Positions 27,401-39,094 of a DNA stretch of 64,000 nucleotides are shown piece after piece (the stretch's first letter is position 1; each line of letters begins with the position of its first letter). The position numbers were made by a program, and so were the translations under genes. The notes under the pieces are model-generated. The model did not search any database and had not been told where the DNA came from. It worked only from the letters and a program-made list of their open reading frames with translations. Source of the DNA: Anoplolepis gracilipes (Eukaryota > Arthropoda > Insecta > Hymenoptera > Formicidae); contig NC_132979.1 of the NCBI RefSeq assembly GCF_047496725.1, positions 6,836,501-6,900,500 on the forward strand, read 5' to 3'.

Positions 27401-30256
27401 GACTGAGCGAATTTCTCTCTGGAGTGTCGTGTACAAAACACAGATTCGTGGATTTTAAAGAAAGTTCGTTTCACTCCCACGTGCGTCGTTTGTCACGAGC
27501 GAAAACTGCGGTAAATCGACCTCGAGTTCGCGAAAATTGCGTTATTCCAGCGATCTTTGTCAAAGTACAGCTTCGCACATTTCTCGCGATATATAAAATT
27601 AATTACAATATATCAAATCACAAAAAAATATTTTGCCGTCGCTGACGATACATTTACGTTTATATGTATATGTATGTATACGCATCTCAAACAAATTTTG
27701 ATATAAAAAAAAAAACGCGGGAATCTAATTTCCGTGAAACGTCAAAAAAAAAATTATATTATTTGATGTTTCGTGTGAAAACTAGAACTGTAAAGAACAG
27801 CAACAATTGTAGAAAAGAGTTTTTAGTAGTAATTATATACATATATGTGTAGAGGGATATATAATAATATTATAAATATATATTATATATTATTTTATTC
27901 TATTAAATTATGCAACATTGCAAAATGTTTAAAGAAAGGAGGTAATTGTTGTAATATTACCGATTAAATCTTTGCAACAAGGAGTACGACAGAAAAAATC
28001 TCGAGACCATATTTTTCGAATAAAAGAAAAAAGATGTTTATATATATATATATTTCTTTTTCTTTTCTTTATAAGAAATGGTAGTAACAATTTTTGTATC
28101 TTATCTATATAAAACACCCCATATATACATTTATTGGAAATGCAACATAGATAATTAGAGTCAATTATGTTGCATCATTTATATTCGTTGACGCTAAAAT
28201 ATCTTTCGTCATATTATCTCGTGCAAAATAAGAAAAACCACTTCCTTCATTACTTCACAGAATGCCGGAAAGTGCGTCGCTTTGTTTCTTGCTTCTACGA
28301 CTTATTGCCGAAGCGAACTCGCGTAAGTTTACCGGGACAAAGTACGCAAACTTCCGTTTTACGGAAGGTTAAAATAGAAACGTTATTGTTAAATTGCGTT
28401 TCGCGAGATTAATTTTTAGAACGCATGGAGATATAAAAAGTAGTAGAATTAAAGGATGGATGGATTTCTAAATAGCGGTAAAATTAAAAAATGAATTTTC
28501 CAATAATGACAGAATTTTCCGTAATTTTCGTTATTATAGTTGACAGCAAAAAGAGCTACATTCTGATTTTATTAGAGATTATTCTTAAAAATGCACGCTT
28601 TAGAAACAATATAAATAATTTCTTAATACTATTCATTTTATTTTAAACGATTTTTTATATTTAAAGAATTTTATATTTGGGCAATTATATATTTAAATAC
28701 AATAATCTAAATTATTATTTTTTATCTGACAATTAATAATATTCTCATCATCTATTATTCGTATATAAATAACAATTATTTATGCGGATAATAATAGTAT
28801 AAATAAAATATTTACTATTGCATAAAAATTTAAAAAAAAATACAAAACTGCCGAAGAAAATGAACTGAACAAACTTGAAAAAACAATTGAATCATACTTT
28901 TACTTACTTTCTAATACATATTTACTTACTAATTAATTAATAATTTTATGCAATAATTTCATATACCTAATAATTTAACAAAAACTTAAGTAATAATCTA
29001 GGATAATATTATAATAAGAACAATAGATAATAAATAATTTAATAATTTAGTAATTTAATAATTGTATTTTGAATAATACAAATAATGAAGAATAACGATT
29101 GTCCACAATACACATATGCACATAAATAATACAAATAGTACAGAATTTAATCAAGTAACATTAATAAAATTAAATAATAATATATAATAATTAAATACAT
29201 TAATATAAATTAATTGAAACAATCAAAATTAAAAAAATACAAATAAATATTTATTTGACTAATGCTCGTAATAAATTCTTGTAATAAATTATTCGCAAGG
29301 TTTATTATTTGATCCCTTTAATATCCAACATAAAAAAAAAAAAATGAATTTAAAATAAATTTAGATTCGCGGTTTTTACTTGATGAAAAATCCACGATGA
29401 ATTTTTGCTTGACTTGAAAGAGAGTTTCAGAATAAAAGAACGAAAATGGCTGTTATCACTATACTATTATATTCAGCTCTTTCGCTTATATTCCCGTATA
29501 AAGAGATTGGGTATTGTCGTCTCTATCGGCTTATATGTGAAAAATTTAGATTCTTATCGATATAGTATGTACGTTAAGTATTCTTCCCTGTAGAATAATA
29601 TTATATATTACGTTGTTAAAAAGATATATGCATCATGGATAAAAAGAAGTAATTATCGGATTTATCTTTTTATAAATGTATGTATGTAATATTCTCCATC
29701 TCAATTATTAGTTATGCGCATTTTAAGACAAAAGTATATAAAAAATAATTATAAGAGAAAAAAGTTTTACTTTAAAAATATTATACAAACGAGCTTTATT
29801 TCTCATAGTGTTCAAATAAATATTTTTTTTTTCTCTAGATAGAGAAAGCAAAAATTTTATGTAAATATGTGAATAGAGCTGCGGTTGTAAATAACATTAT
29901 TGTGTTAACAGAAATATTTGCCTTGTCTTCGAAAGTATAACAAAGAATAATTGTGCAAACATAATTGTGTAAACATAAAAAAATTATTAATAAAGAAAAA
30001 TATATTGTAAATAGAAGTGAAAAGAGAACTTTAAAAAAACTGCTTAAGACAGTTCAGGAAAAATATGCACAGCGAGACGCGGAATATATTTTCTTGGATG
30101 CAAAAACCAGCATTTATGGTAAATTGCCATAATATTCTGGTTACATGTGCTTAGTTATTCAAACAGCAAAGTTATTCAAACTTAAATACGAGCAAAAAGC
30201 TTCAACATGAAAGAAATGATAATATAATTAAGTGGTATGTTGTAGCTTTACCTTAA

Positions 30257-30552
30257 GTATATTAAGCTATCTGAGCCAAATTATCAATAATAAATAATTC
30301 TTTTGCCCGAGCTGTTAAAAAGTTACAAAGAGATAAATAATTTAATTCTAAGCTATCTAGCCATTCAAAAAAAAATAGCGCATACATAAATAAAAAAAAA
30401 AAAACATTAATAGTGCACAAATTTTTTTTTATCTTTTGCTATATTTTATTTACAAAAATATTTTTATTACTCCAGCTGTTAAAGATTTCCAAAGGGCTTT
30501 CATATGTATTTTTTATGTTTTGATAATTTGGCCCAGATAACTTAATATATCT
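30257..30552. repeat. Inverted-repeat element, about 296 bp
   Basis: The outer arms AGTATATTAAGCTATCTGAG (from 30256) and the complement at about 30520-30552 (..AATTTGGCCCAGATAACTTAATATA) pair over about 30 bp. Inside, a motif of the type AGCTGTTAAA..TTNCAAAG occurs twice in direct orientation (about 30310 and 30475). It is probably a degraded MITE. Confidence 0.5.
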
Positions 30553-31640
30553 ATATGCAGGTGTATATTAATAAGCAACTATTATTTGCAGTAAAGTAAT
30601 AATATAATAAATTAATATAATATGACTAAATGTTTTCGTAAAAAAATGTAATGTTGTTTATTAAACATATATTTAGTAAAACATATTGGATGTATATTTA
30701 TTAAATTGAGTAAACTATGAGAAAACAAAAGTATAAGGTCCGATAAAAAGAGGAAAGTTAATAACATTACTAAACATTGTCATAACATGAATTAGACACT
30801 GCTAAGAAAGTTTAATAATTTCATCGATAGCGTGAGTATGATAAAAAATTTGCATTAAGTTGAATTTCTTCCAGGCTGATAATTTCAAGATAAATTACAT
30901 TGATTATAAAATATAAATATACAGTGAAGTTGAGCAAACGTTGAGACAATTTTGACACTTGATATGCACAACTTAATATTATACTTTAAATGATATCACG
31001 ATAGTGTTACCATACTTTACGTCGTAATTCACGTAGAAATTTTCAATGGTGTTTAACTAGTCTAATATTGGTTCAATAATGGTGGCCAAGAAATGACATA
31101 ATAACACACGATTCCGTTTTTTTTAATAAAAGAATTGAGTTAATTCAGAATGTAATATTATAACTTTTTTTATCTTTATATATTTTATAACTGTCTATAT
31201 TTTTAGATTATTAATAATCTAACATTTTTTTAGAATACTCTTACCGCTATTATAATTTGTGTGAAATTTAAACTCCTTTTATCAAATTCATCCATATATA
31301 ACGAAGGTAGACAAAAAAAATGATGTTAAAATATAAATATAAAAAATGTTAAACTAATTTGTTCGCTATGCTTGACTAATTTAAGAACTTTAATAAAATT
31401 TAAATGTAAATCAATGTAACTCCATCATCGGAATCATATTGTGCCAACCGTGTATGTATTTTCATCAAAATTGCGTCAACAGTTGCAATTAATAATTAAT
31501 CGCAGAATATATGCTACATTCCTGTGCTGGACCTTTGGTCCAATGTTGGTGGCTACCAGTAACGATGCTTGTTCAGATTGAGTTATTTGCAAATTTTCAC
31601 ATGGGAAAATATAATATCACAATATTTTATTTTTTCCAGT

Positions 31641-32149
31641 ATACTTAATGTTTATATTTATATCAACTTTACGTGAGATTTATGTCAATAATTGGTACGA
31701 CGAAATATGTAATAGGGAATTTCGAGCTCACAAGTCACGATGGCTTCAAGTATAACACAGTTCTGAACCAGTTATTAATTCTCTGTAATCTATGTGATTA
31801 CATACATAAGATGAAAACCGCCCCAATGCAATAATCATATAAGTTATAGAGAATTAATAACTGGTTAAGAACTATGTTAAACCTGAAGCCATTGTAATTT
31901 CTAATTTCCAATTTATAAAACTTTATAACAAAATTTTATAGATAGATTGAATGCCTTTTTACATCTAGAACAAAATTTAGAGTGGGCATAATATAATAAA
32001 TTATTAACGGATTAATGAAATAATAAAATAAAATTAATAATTTAATTTTTGCAACATACTTAATGTTTCGATTCGTACTAGATTTGGGTGATATTTATGT
32101 CAATAATTAATACGGTGAAATATACAAAAGCGAATTTCGAACTTACAAG
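31641..32149. repeat. Direct repeat pair flanking a foldback element
   Basis: A segment of about 94 bp beginning ATACTTAATGTTT and ending near GAATTTCGA..CAAG occurs at 31641-31734 and again at 32056-32149. Both contain TTTATGTCAATAATT. The foldback element and an AT-rich tail (ATAATATAATAAATTATTA) lie between them. The arrangement suggests a composite element or an insertion followed by duplication. Confidence 0.6.
31739..31893. mobile_element. Foldback (MITE-like) element, copy 1
   Basis: The left arm (31739-31800, GATGGCTTCAAGTATAACAC...) pairs with the right arm (31829-31893). The two arms are about 60 bp and mostly identical when one is reverse-complemented, including the shared AACCAGTTATTAATTCTCT. 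The loop is about 30 nt. There is no coding capacity. Copy 2 lies about 1 kb to the right. Confidence 0.7.
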
Positions 32150-32486
32150 TTTCTCCAATATACTAATTCCTATACTGCAGAATGCGCTCTTGCAAAGTGG
32201 TTCACGACAAATGAGAGAGACGTATATATGTATCGAAACGGCGCGAGAAGATAGTTCAACGTTTCCATAGACAAGCAGCCTGAGCTAATTTGCATTGCGG
32301 TGGAACGTTTCGTGTTGGAGTTGGCTGCATCCGGGTGGCCATCCGTGGCACTTCATGTCGATCCCCGAAACGTCGATACACCCGGTATCCGTCGCTCGCG
32401 GCGTACGCGAAACTAATAACCAGAGTAGAGTGTTTCGTGAGAATAATTTGTAGTTTGGTTATATATGCTTTATACAGATGTGTGCG

Positions 32487-32487
<1 letters not shown>

Positions 32488-32539
<52 letters not shown>
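32488..32539. repeat. (CT)n microsatellite, about 26 units
   Basis: This nearly pure CT run lies between the two foldback element copies. Confidence 0.95.
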
Positions 32540-32702
32540 CATCTACGTAATACTCTGTATAAACACTTTGTAACATAACCAGAGGACGTAGGATTTTATC
32601 AGAAGAATTTATTCGATTATTTTCACGCCTTTCTCTGATTCCGAAATTAAAAGTAAACTTTCTGTTATAGAATGTAAAAAAGCCACTCAATATATCTTTC
32701 AT

Positions 32703-32940
32703 ATCTGTAAAGTTTGAAAGTTTTGTAAGTTGAAAGTCAAAAGTCACGATGGCCTCAAGTTTAACACAGCTCTGAACCTGTTATTAATTCCCTGTAATCT
32801 ACATGATTGCTACATAAGATGAAACCCGCCTTAATGTAATAATCATATAAATTACAGAGGATTTAATAACTATTTCAGAGTTAAAGTTGAAGCTATGATT
32901 TTTGACTTTCAACTTACAAAAATTCCAAACTTTACAGGTA
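32703..32940. mobile_element. Foldback (MITE-like) element, copy 2
   Basis: This copy shares the core of copy 1 but has longer arms of roughly 100 bp. The left arm begins TCTGTAAAGTTTGAAAG and includes TGTAAGTTGAAAGTCAAAAG. The right arm has the complement and ends CAAACTTTACAGG. The right arm overlaps the first unit of the 217-bp tandem array. Confidence 0.65.
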
Positions 32941-33499
32941 TATTGATGCAGAATTTAGATATTATTGGCATAATATAATAAATTATTAACGGATTAATAA
33001 AATAAAGTTAATAAATTAATTAAAATAAAATAAATTATTAATACAATTATACAAATATAAATCACATTGTAGAGAATTAATAAGTAGTGTTGCAGAGTTA
33101 ATCTTAAAGCTATGATTTTTGACTTTCAACTTACAAAAATTCCAAACTTTATAGGTATATTGATGCAGAATTTAGATATTATTGGCATAATATAATAAAT
33201 TATTAACGGATTAATAAAATAAAGTTAATAAATTAATTAAAATAAAATAAATTATTAATACAATTATACAAATATAAATCACATTGCAGAGAATTAATAA
33301 GTAGTGTTGCAGAGTTAATCTTAAAGCTATGATTTTTGACTTTCAACTTACAAAAATTCCAAACTTTATAAGTATATTGATGCAGAATTTAGATATTATT
33401 GGCATAATATAATAAATTATTAACGGATTAATAAAATAAAGTTAATAAATTAATTAAAATAAAATAAATTATTAATAAAATTATACAAATATAAATCAC
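32892..33499. repeat. 217-bp tandem repeat, 2.8 copies
   Basis: Units start with GCTATGATTTTTGACTTTCA at 32892, 33109 and 33326, exactly 217 bp apart. The third unit stops at 33499 after AAATATAAATCAC. The units differ by only a few bases, so the amplification is recent. The unit derives from the right arm of foldback copy 2 plus AT-rich tail sequence also found near 31984. Confidence 0.9.
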
Positions 33500-33559
33500 G
33501 GCTCTACTCTCTCAGATCAGCTTGCAAAAGGAAGTCGATAATTTCCATCCATTGAAAAC

Positions 33560-34380
33560 TGAAATAAATGAATCTACAAATTCGAAAGTCGCGTTATGGA
33601 AGTTATCATTTAAAATTTCCACTATTTACCGCGAGACAGTCTTGCATTGGTGCAGAGTATCTTGCGGAAAGACGACAGAGAATAAGATTTAACCCGCGCG
33701 ACTGTTTCCGAAGACGATTAAACTTCATAAGCGCGCCGTTTCCTTACGTCTGCCGGATAGGCGACAAATCCACGGATTAAATCAAATGCGCGATTTGCGT
33801 CTCGCGCATTCCGAAGGAGAAAATCCAATCTAATAGCGAGGAAACGGAAGGTGGGTCTTCTAAGACGCGCGGAAGTACTTTTATTTAAATGGAGAACGAA
33901 TCTTTCTCTCTCTCCGTCTCACTCGGAAAACTTTCGCGCGCACGTCTCGAAGACAGGTAGGGTCGATTCAAAAGTTGGTCGTTTATTCGGCGGTGTGAAT
34001 AATTTATCGCGCGCGAATTCGCGGGGGGAACGCGTTTTTCGAGATGGGAGAGGGGAAGGATGCTCGCATTTATGTCGCGCACGCACGTGGCAGCCTGAAA
34101 AGCCCCGCGCGATCAAAACACGACGACAATGCGTCACGTTCCGTTCTGCTCCTCGAGAGATCTTGCACGAGCGCCGCGTCGGCGGGTACACAATGCCGCC
34201 ATTATGACGCGGGGAAAACGAATTTGGGAAAGTTTCCACGATGCGTCAGGTGCTTGACTTCTCGGCTGGCCTCGGGGACAAAACTGCGAAAACGGTTGAA
34301 TTCGCCCGTTCCAGTAAATCCGTCCGTTTCGCTGATAAACTTTTTCCACAATTTTTATTCGCCGTATTCATGACAGAAAA
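33560..34380. other. GC-rich island in the 15.4-kb intron
   Basis: A CpG-rich segment directly right of the 217-bp tandem array. Several overlapping ORFs occur in four frames and none has a recognisable motif. No Ig-like piece is present. Confidence 0.3.
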
Positions 34381-35545
34381 AACCTGTGTAACGCGATGAT
34401 AAGAATTATCATTATACGAATATTACTAAAAAAAAAAAAATTAAATAAATAATTTAGATAATTCAAATTAATTTCTTTAAACAATTACCGTAGCTTTTGT
34501 TTCTCTTCAGATTTATCTTTTAAATATAATTTTCTTTAATTTTGTTGTAAAAAGGAAAGGAACGGAATAAACTGTTCCCGGCGCGCTGTATCATGTGTCA
34601 AATTATCATTCATTATTTTAATCTGATTCCAATCAATGCTCGAAAATGTGTTTAAAATTGAAAACTTGCCGATGAACGATCTACAAAGTTTCAATCTAAA
34701 CAAGTTGTCGTTCGCATGCGAGCAGACGCGAAACTATCAAGAGATATCAGCCATGAAGCGCAGTTGTGCGACATAAAAGAAGACTGTTCCTAAAAAAAAG
34801 AAAAGGAAAAAAAAAGTCTCATGCAGCTTTGCGTTTTATCGCCGGCGTAGTTACTTTCCGCTGTTCTGCGCGTGCTTATTCTGTGATATTGGTGTTTCGT
34901 AACATCTCTCGATTCGCAAATCGAGATGTAACAACGCTTCATCGTCGCACGTGTGTGTGCGGATATGCACGTGTACGCATTCAAATCTCACTCTCTCAAA
35001 CTCTAATTAACTTGGATATTGACCGGACTAATACGCGGCCGCCCGCGCCCTCACGTGCGTTTTATCTGTTTGTTGGTACGTATGCGAATCAAAGGAAGGA
35101 AGGTTACTCTATTTTTTTTTCTCTGTTTGATTTTTTACCAGGATTTTTCTATTGAGCTTCGCTTTACTTAACGTTGAATAATTATTTTTGCTTCTACTTG
35201 ATGCGTTTAAAAAGAAAGAAGAATTCAGAGCAAAAATAGTGTACGCTCACATAATTTGTAAGGTTTACTTCGAACATTAAAGTTAAATCTAAGTTAAATT
35301 ATTGGAAATTGTTGTCGCAAAGACTTGTTCTCCAAGCTCTTGCTCCAAACTCTGCAATTATAAATTAATTTCGATGGAAATTTACGTTATACTTTTCATC
35401 GATATATTGATATTTAATGGGAAATTTTAACTTTCTTTTGAAAATCACTTTTTAATTATTATATAAATTAATATTAAAATTTCTTTTGCAAACTCACGTA
35501 TTTAATATGCAGTCTTTATAAATTTTTCTGCCAAAGTATAATTTT

Positions 35546-35720
35546 ATCAACGGTCCATTAAACTTCTCATAAATGAAAGTAATTTTTCATATATTTTATA
35601 TTCAATTCTTAAAATTTTATCTTTAATGCGTTATTATATCAACGGTCTATTAAAATTCTCGTGAGCAAGGATCATTTTAAAAAACATTTCAATATAAAAT
35701 ACGCGAGATGTACGATAGAA
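35546..35720. repeat. Weak direct repeat, 92-bp offset
   Basis: ATCAACGGTCCATTAAAC at 35546 is echoed by ATCAACGGTCTATTAAAA at 35638, with partial similarity beyond. It lies close to the start of the 15-kb intron and looks like an old duplication. Confidence 0.45.
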
Positions 35721-35973
35721 ATAATTTCTAAAATCCCGCAACAAAACACCACAAGGTTATAAACGATGAATTAAAATACATGAGGAAACAATACGCATTT
35801 AATGGGAGGAAAAAAAAAAGTGTAATTAAATGAAATTGCCGAGAATAAAGTTCCGATTTATCGCTGAAAGTACGACAATCACCACCAAGAGACGCATGTA
35901 TATGTAATCTCAGGCTCACATGTGACATTTTGCTCAAATGTAAGTCACGCGATCAGCATAATTGCACACTCAC

Positions 35974-36135
35974 CGCTCTCCGCGGACGGGTAAATGTTAA
36001 AGGCTGAGTCCTTTAACCAGGACGTGACCGCGACGTTCTCTTTGACGAAGGCCGGTATCTCGCACCTGAGCACCCCGGTGTTGCCCGCCAGGACATAGGC
36101 GTCTCGCACTTGTACCTCGTACTTCTGGCGTACCA
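35974..36135 (-). CDS. Dscam2: Dscam2-like exon encoding first half of Ig domain 2
   Basis: This exon is 162 nt and encodes 53 complete codons plus split codons at each end. The acceptor is TTTTCTTTTCCAG|TG and the donor is AGCG|GTGAGT, with phase 1 at both ends. The product reads VRQKYEVQVRDAYVLAGNTG and later VLRCEIPAFV, with Ig2's B-strand cysteine at residue 24. It continues to SWLKDSAFNIYPSAES, with the C-strand Trp at 39. In Dscam proteins Ig2 is split across two exons at this same point. The partner cysteine is supplied by the exon at 20598-20449, so neither exon folds alone. The open frame continues upstream of the acceptor into the intron, but that part has no family similarity and is intron read-through. 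Confidence 0.92.
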
Positions 36136-36273
36136 CTGGAAAAGAAAAATTATTACGGCCGCTTGAGCGGGGAATGAATGCTCGGAAGAGCAGAAGAGCG
36201 AGCAGGAAGGGAACGAGAAATGAACCTCTATCGTTCTCCATGACAAAGGCTCGCGGAATAATAAAAAATAAAA

Positions 36274-36306
<33 letters not shown>
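36274..36306 (-). promoter_or_regulatory. (CU)n tract in pre-mRNA upstream of the first Ig2 exon
   Basis: The plus strand is (GA)n, so the Dscam2 transcript carries about 30 nt of CU repeat roughly 140-170 nt before the acceptor at 36136. CU-rich intronic tracts near acceptors are known binding sites of polypyrimidine-tract binding proteins. Any regulatory role here is inference. Confidence 0.3.
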
Positions 36307-39094
36307 CGGAAGTAGAGAGGAGGGGAAAGATTATTTCGCCGTAAAACGGGGAAATGTCGGAATATAATACCACCGGAAAAATGGAAAGGACCATCCCGGA
36401 AGTGAGTCCCTCTTCTCTTCGACGGGTAATGTCGCGATCCTTCGTCCGGAATTCATTGTCTCCAATCCCGTGCGGCTTCTCGACAATTTCGGCGATATCG
36501 AATGGATTTAAGCTTCTCCGAAATTTGCTTTTTATCCTCAACGTCTCGTCACGTCCTCGATATATACCTACGGCGATGTACGGATTAATCTGTTCGCAGG
36601 GACAGAGAGGGATGGCGGAAGGGAAAGCGGAGAGGGTTGAATATAACGGTTTAAGGAAACAGTGGGAATGGAATGTGTCGTACGACGATATATCGGGGCT
36701 GTTTCTGTAAGCAACGTCGGATCCGAGTGATGAATATTGCTTTCCCGGCGAGCTTCCGAGATCGGAAGACGACCATTTCTGCTGTTCGCATGATTAATAA
36801 TGTCGCCTGTTTCGCGCAGCAAGCGCTCATATTCTTCGGTGAAACTGAAATTGATTTCTATTTTCGCGAGATTTTAATTGTTTCAAATTTCATTTAACAA
36901 CTCGTCGACAAACACCAGGTCTAAAATCGGATGAATAGACGATTTAATCTTCAGTTTGTATTTTTCGACTATTACAAATTTAAACGGTAGATTTCAAATA
37001 GTTTGACGTCTCGAAAATGTAATTACAATGTAATTAGAGAACAGACATCATCTAAATAAAGTAGTGATGTTAATATAATGTCTAACAAAGAAATTAAAAT
37101 AAATATCTAATAAAGTAATAGAAATAATATCAAATGTCTGCAACAAAAATATTCAATGATTAAGGGTTTTTTTTTCCTCGTCGCTATCATTATTGATTCA
37201 TGAAAATTCTTTTTTCGCTACCGGAAAATTTGTTAGAAAATGTATCATAGGGTTTTACACGTATCTAAATATCGCTTGTCGTCTACCATCAATCAACTCG
37301 CAACACATTCAACACTATTAATTAGTAATTTAGTAATTAGTATTAATAGTTCTTTTATCAACGTTATCAAGGACGCATTATTAACGCCAAAGGCAATTTT
37401 TCCCAGTCTCATTATTCCCGCAAATGTCAGCGAATACTTTTTAGACCGTCGTTAATTAGTGCTCTGTCTGTCGTGGTTTTTATACGAAAGCTCCTTTGTA
37501 ACTTTTCGTGGTCCGCCCATTCAACGATAATCTATCCCCTTCAATTCCTATTCGAGTGGGAAATTTCTTTCCCAGTACGAAACTTCGCCAAAAACTCACT
37601 AAATTCGATAAGTGATTCTGGGAAAAATCACACACAGTGGCAAAGCGAAGAAATCGCGCGCGGTCATTTGTCTCGTGTACAAGATGGGTCGTTCCTCGTC
37701 GATCGGTCGATACATTTCTCGTGAAATTACGCGGGAGGACGCGCCCGATCTTTCATCCGCAAAATTCGTTTAGAGATATCGCAGCTGGACTTCTTTCGAC
37801 TGCAGAGTTCTTGTTTCATATCTGACCAAAATATACGACGCTCTCTCTCTCTGTTTCTACTTTCATTCGTCGATAAATTTCGCGCGATTAATTGGAAAGA
37901 ATTGCAATAAACTCGAGATGCAACTTTTATATGTATTGATAACAAATGTATAAATCATTTATTGAATTGTAAAAAAAAAAAAAACAAAAAAATTAATATC
38001 TTCTCTCACTTCAATTAATCTAATTTATGATTGTGATAAAATTTTTTCAACGTGTTATTTAAGTAGCTATGCAATATAATAAATTACATTAAAAATAACT
38101 CTTTCTTGTAACTTTTTTTAGTCACAAGTTTCTTAAAATTGTGACATTATAAAATAAAAGATTGTACAATATATTTGTTTGAAAAAAATATAGACAATAA
38201 CTATTTTCCTTTTTATAAAAAAAAAAATTTTTTCGTTAAATTGTCTTATGAAATTTTATCAAATTTATTTTACATAATACTTTCTGTTCATTTTCTTGTA
38301 TGTGCAAAATCCATCGTGCTTTACAATTCTCGTGGTAAGCCGCGAATTTTGATATGGGCAGTGAAGGTCGGTTGTTAGCTATAAGCGAGCGAGAGTTTAG
38401 GGTCATTTATTGCGGCGGCAATTGAGGGAAAGAGCGAAAAGAGAGGGAGATCCCCTCACTCGCGATAAATGTAGTTGGCTTGGCTCTGCCCAAGCGCGCG
38501 ATCATCCTTCGCCGGATAGTCAGGAGTTTAAAACGTCATTCCGGGAAACGGTCGATTACATTTACCCTCGACGGAGGCGGAAACTCCAGGAGGGACGGCA
38601 CGATCTGATAATGCGGAAGACTGTTGATTTTCCGCCGTCAGAATCCGCGGACTGGGGCATTCGCGAAACGTGCGGAAAAGACCGTCCAGCATTAATTTAC
38701 TTCTCGCGATGAATCGCCACTTTACTGTCTTGGGATTGACGTTAAATACATCTGTGAGAGAGATAACTCTTCAACAATATTTTAGATAACGAATTTTTAA
38801 GAGATGACGGCGAAATGTGCCAAGTAACTGTATTGTCAAGTTGGAAAAGTGCGGTTGTAAAAGAATTTAAAAGCTAATGTAATATTTAAAGAACATGATG
38901 TTGAAATTAAATATGACGTTAAAGTCGACATTTGATATAACAGTAAGATTTCATATCTAATAATTAAATTTAGACTTATATACATATTATGTCTTCATTC
39001 TTAAGATGTGATAAATCTGCAGAAGAAAAATGAACAAAATTCTCAGTCACAAAAATTCAGACTTTTTTTTTAATAAAATGAAATGTATATTATT

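Larger units (their letters stand above)
20599..35973. other. Dscam2 intron splitting the two Ig2 exons (15,375 bp)
   Basis: The segment is bounded by donor AGCG|GTGAGT and acceptor AACAG|GC. It interrupts the coding sequence inside Ig2. It contains an 85-bp (GA)n tract (21595-21679), an inverted repeat (30257-30552), the composite repeat zone 31641-33499, a (CT)n tract (32488-32539), and GC-richer islands at about 22500-22800, 23450-24400, 25380-25870 and 33560-34380. From about 26000 to 31600 it is almost uniformly AT-rich and I see little structure. No alternative Ig2 exon was recognised. Confidence 0.75.

Noticed and set aside
32892..33499. CRISPR-like array
   Set aside because: The repeats are 217 bp, adjacent and without unique spacers, and the DNA is eukaryotic.
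35945..36541. 198-codon minus-strand ORF as one protein
   Set aside because: Only 35974-36135 is the Ig2 exon. The upstream part includes a (GA)n-derived Ser-Leu stretch before a clear acceptor and is intron.
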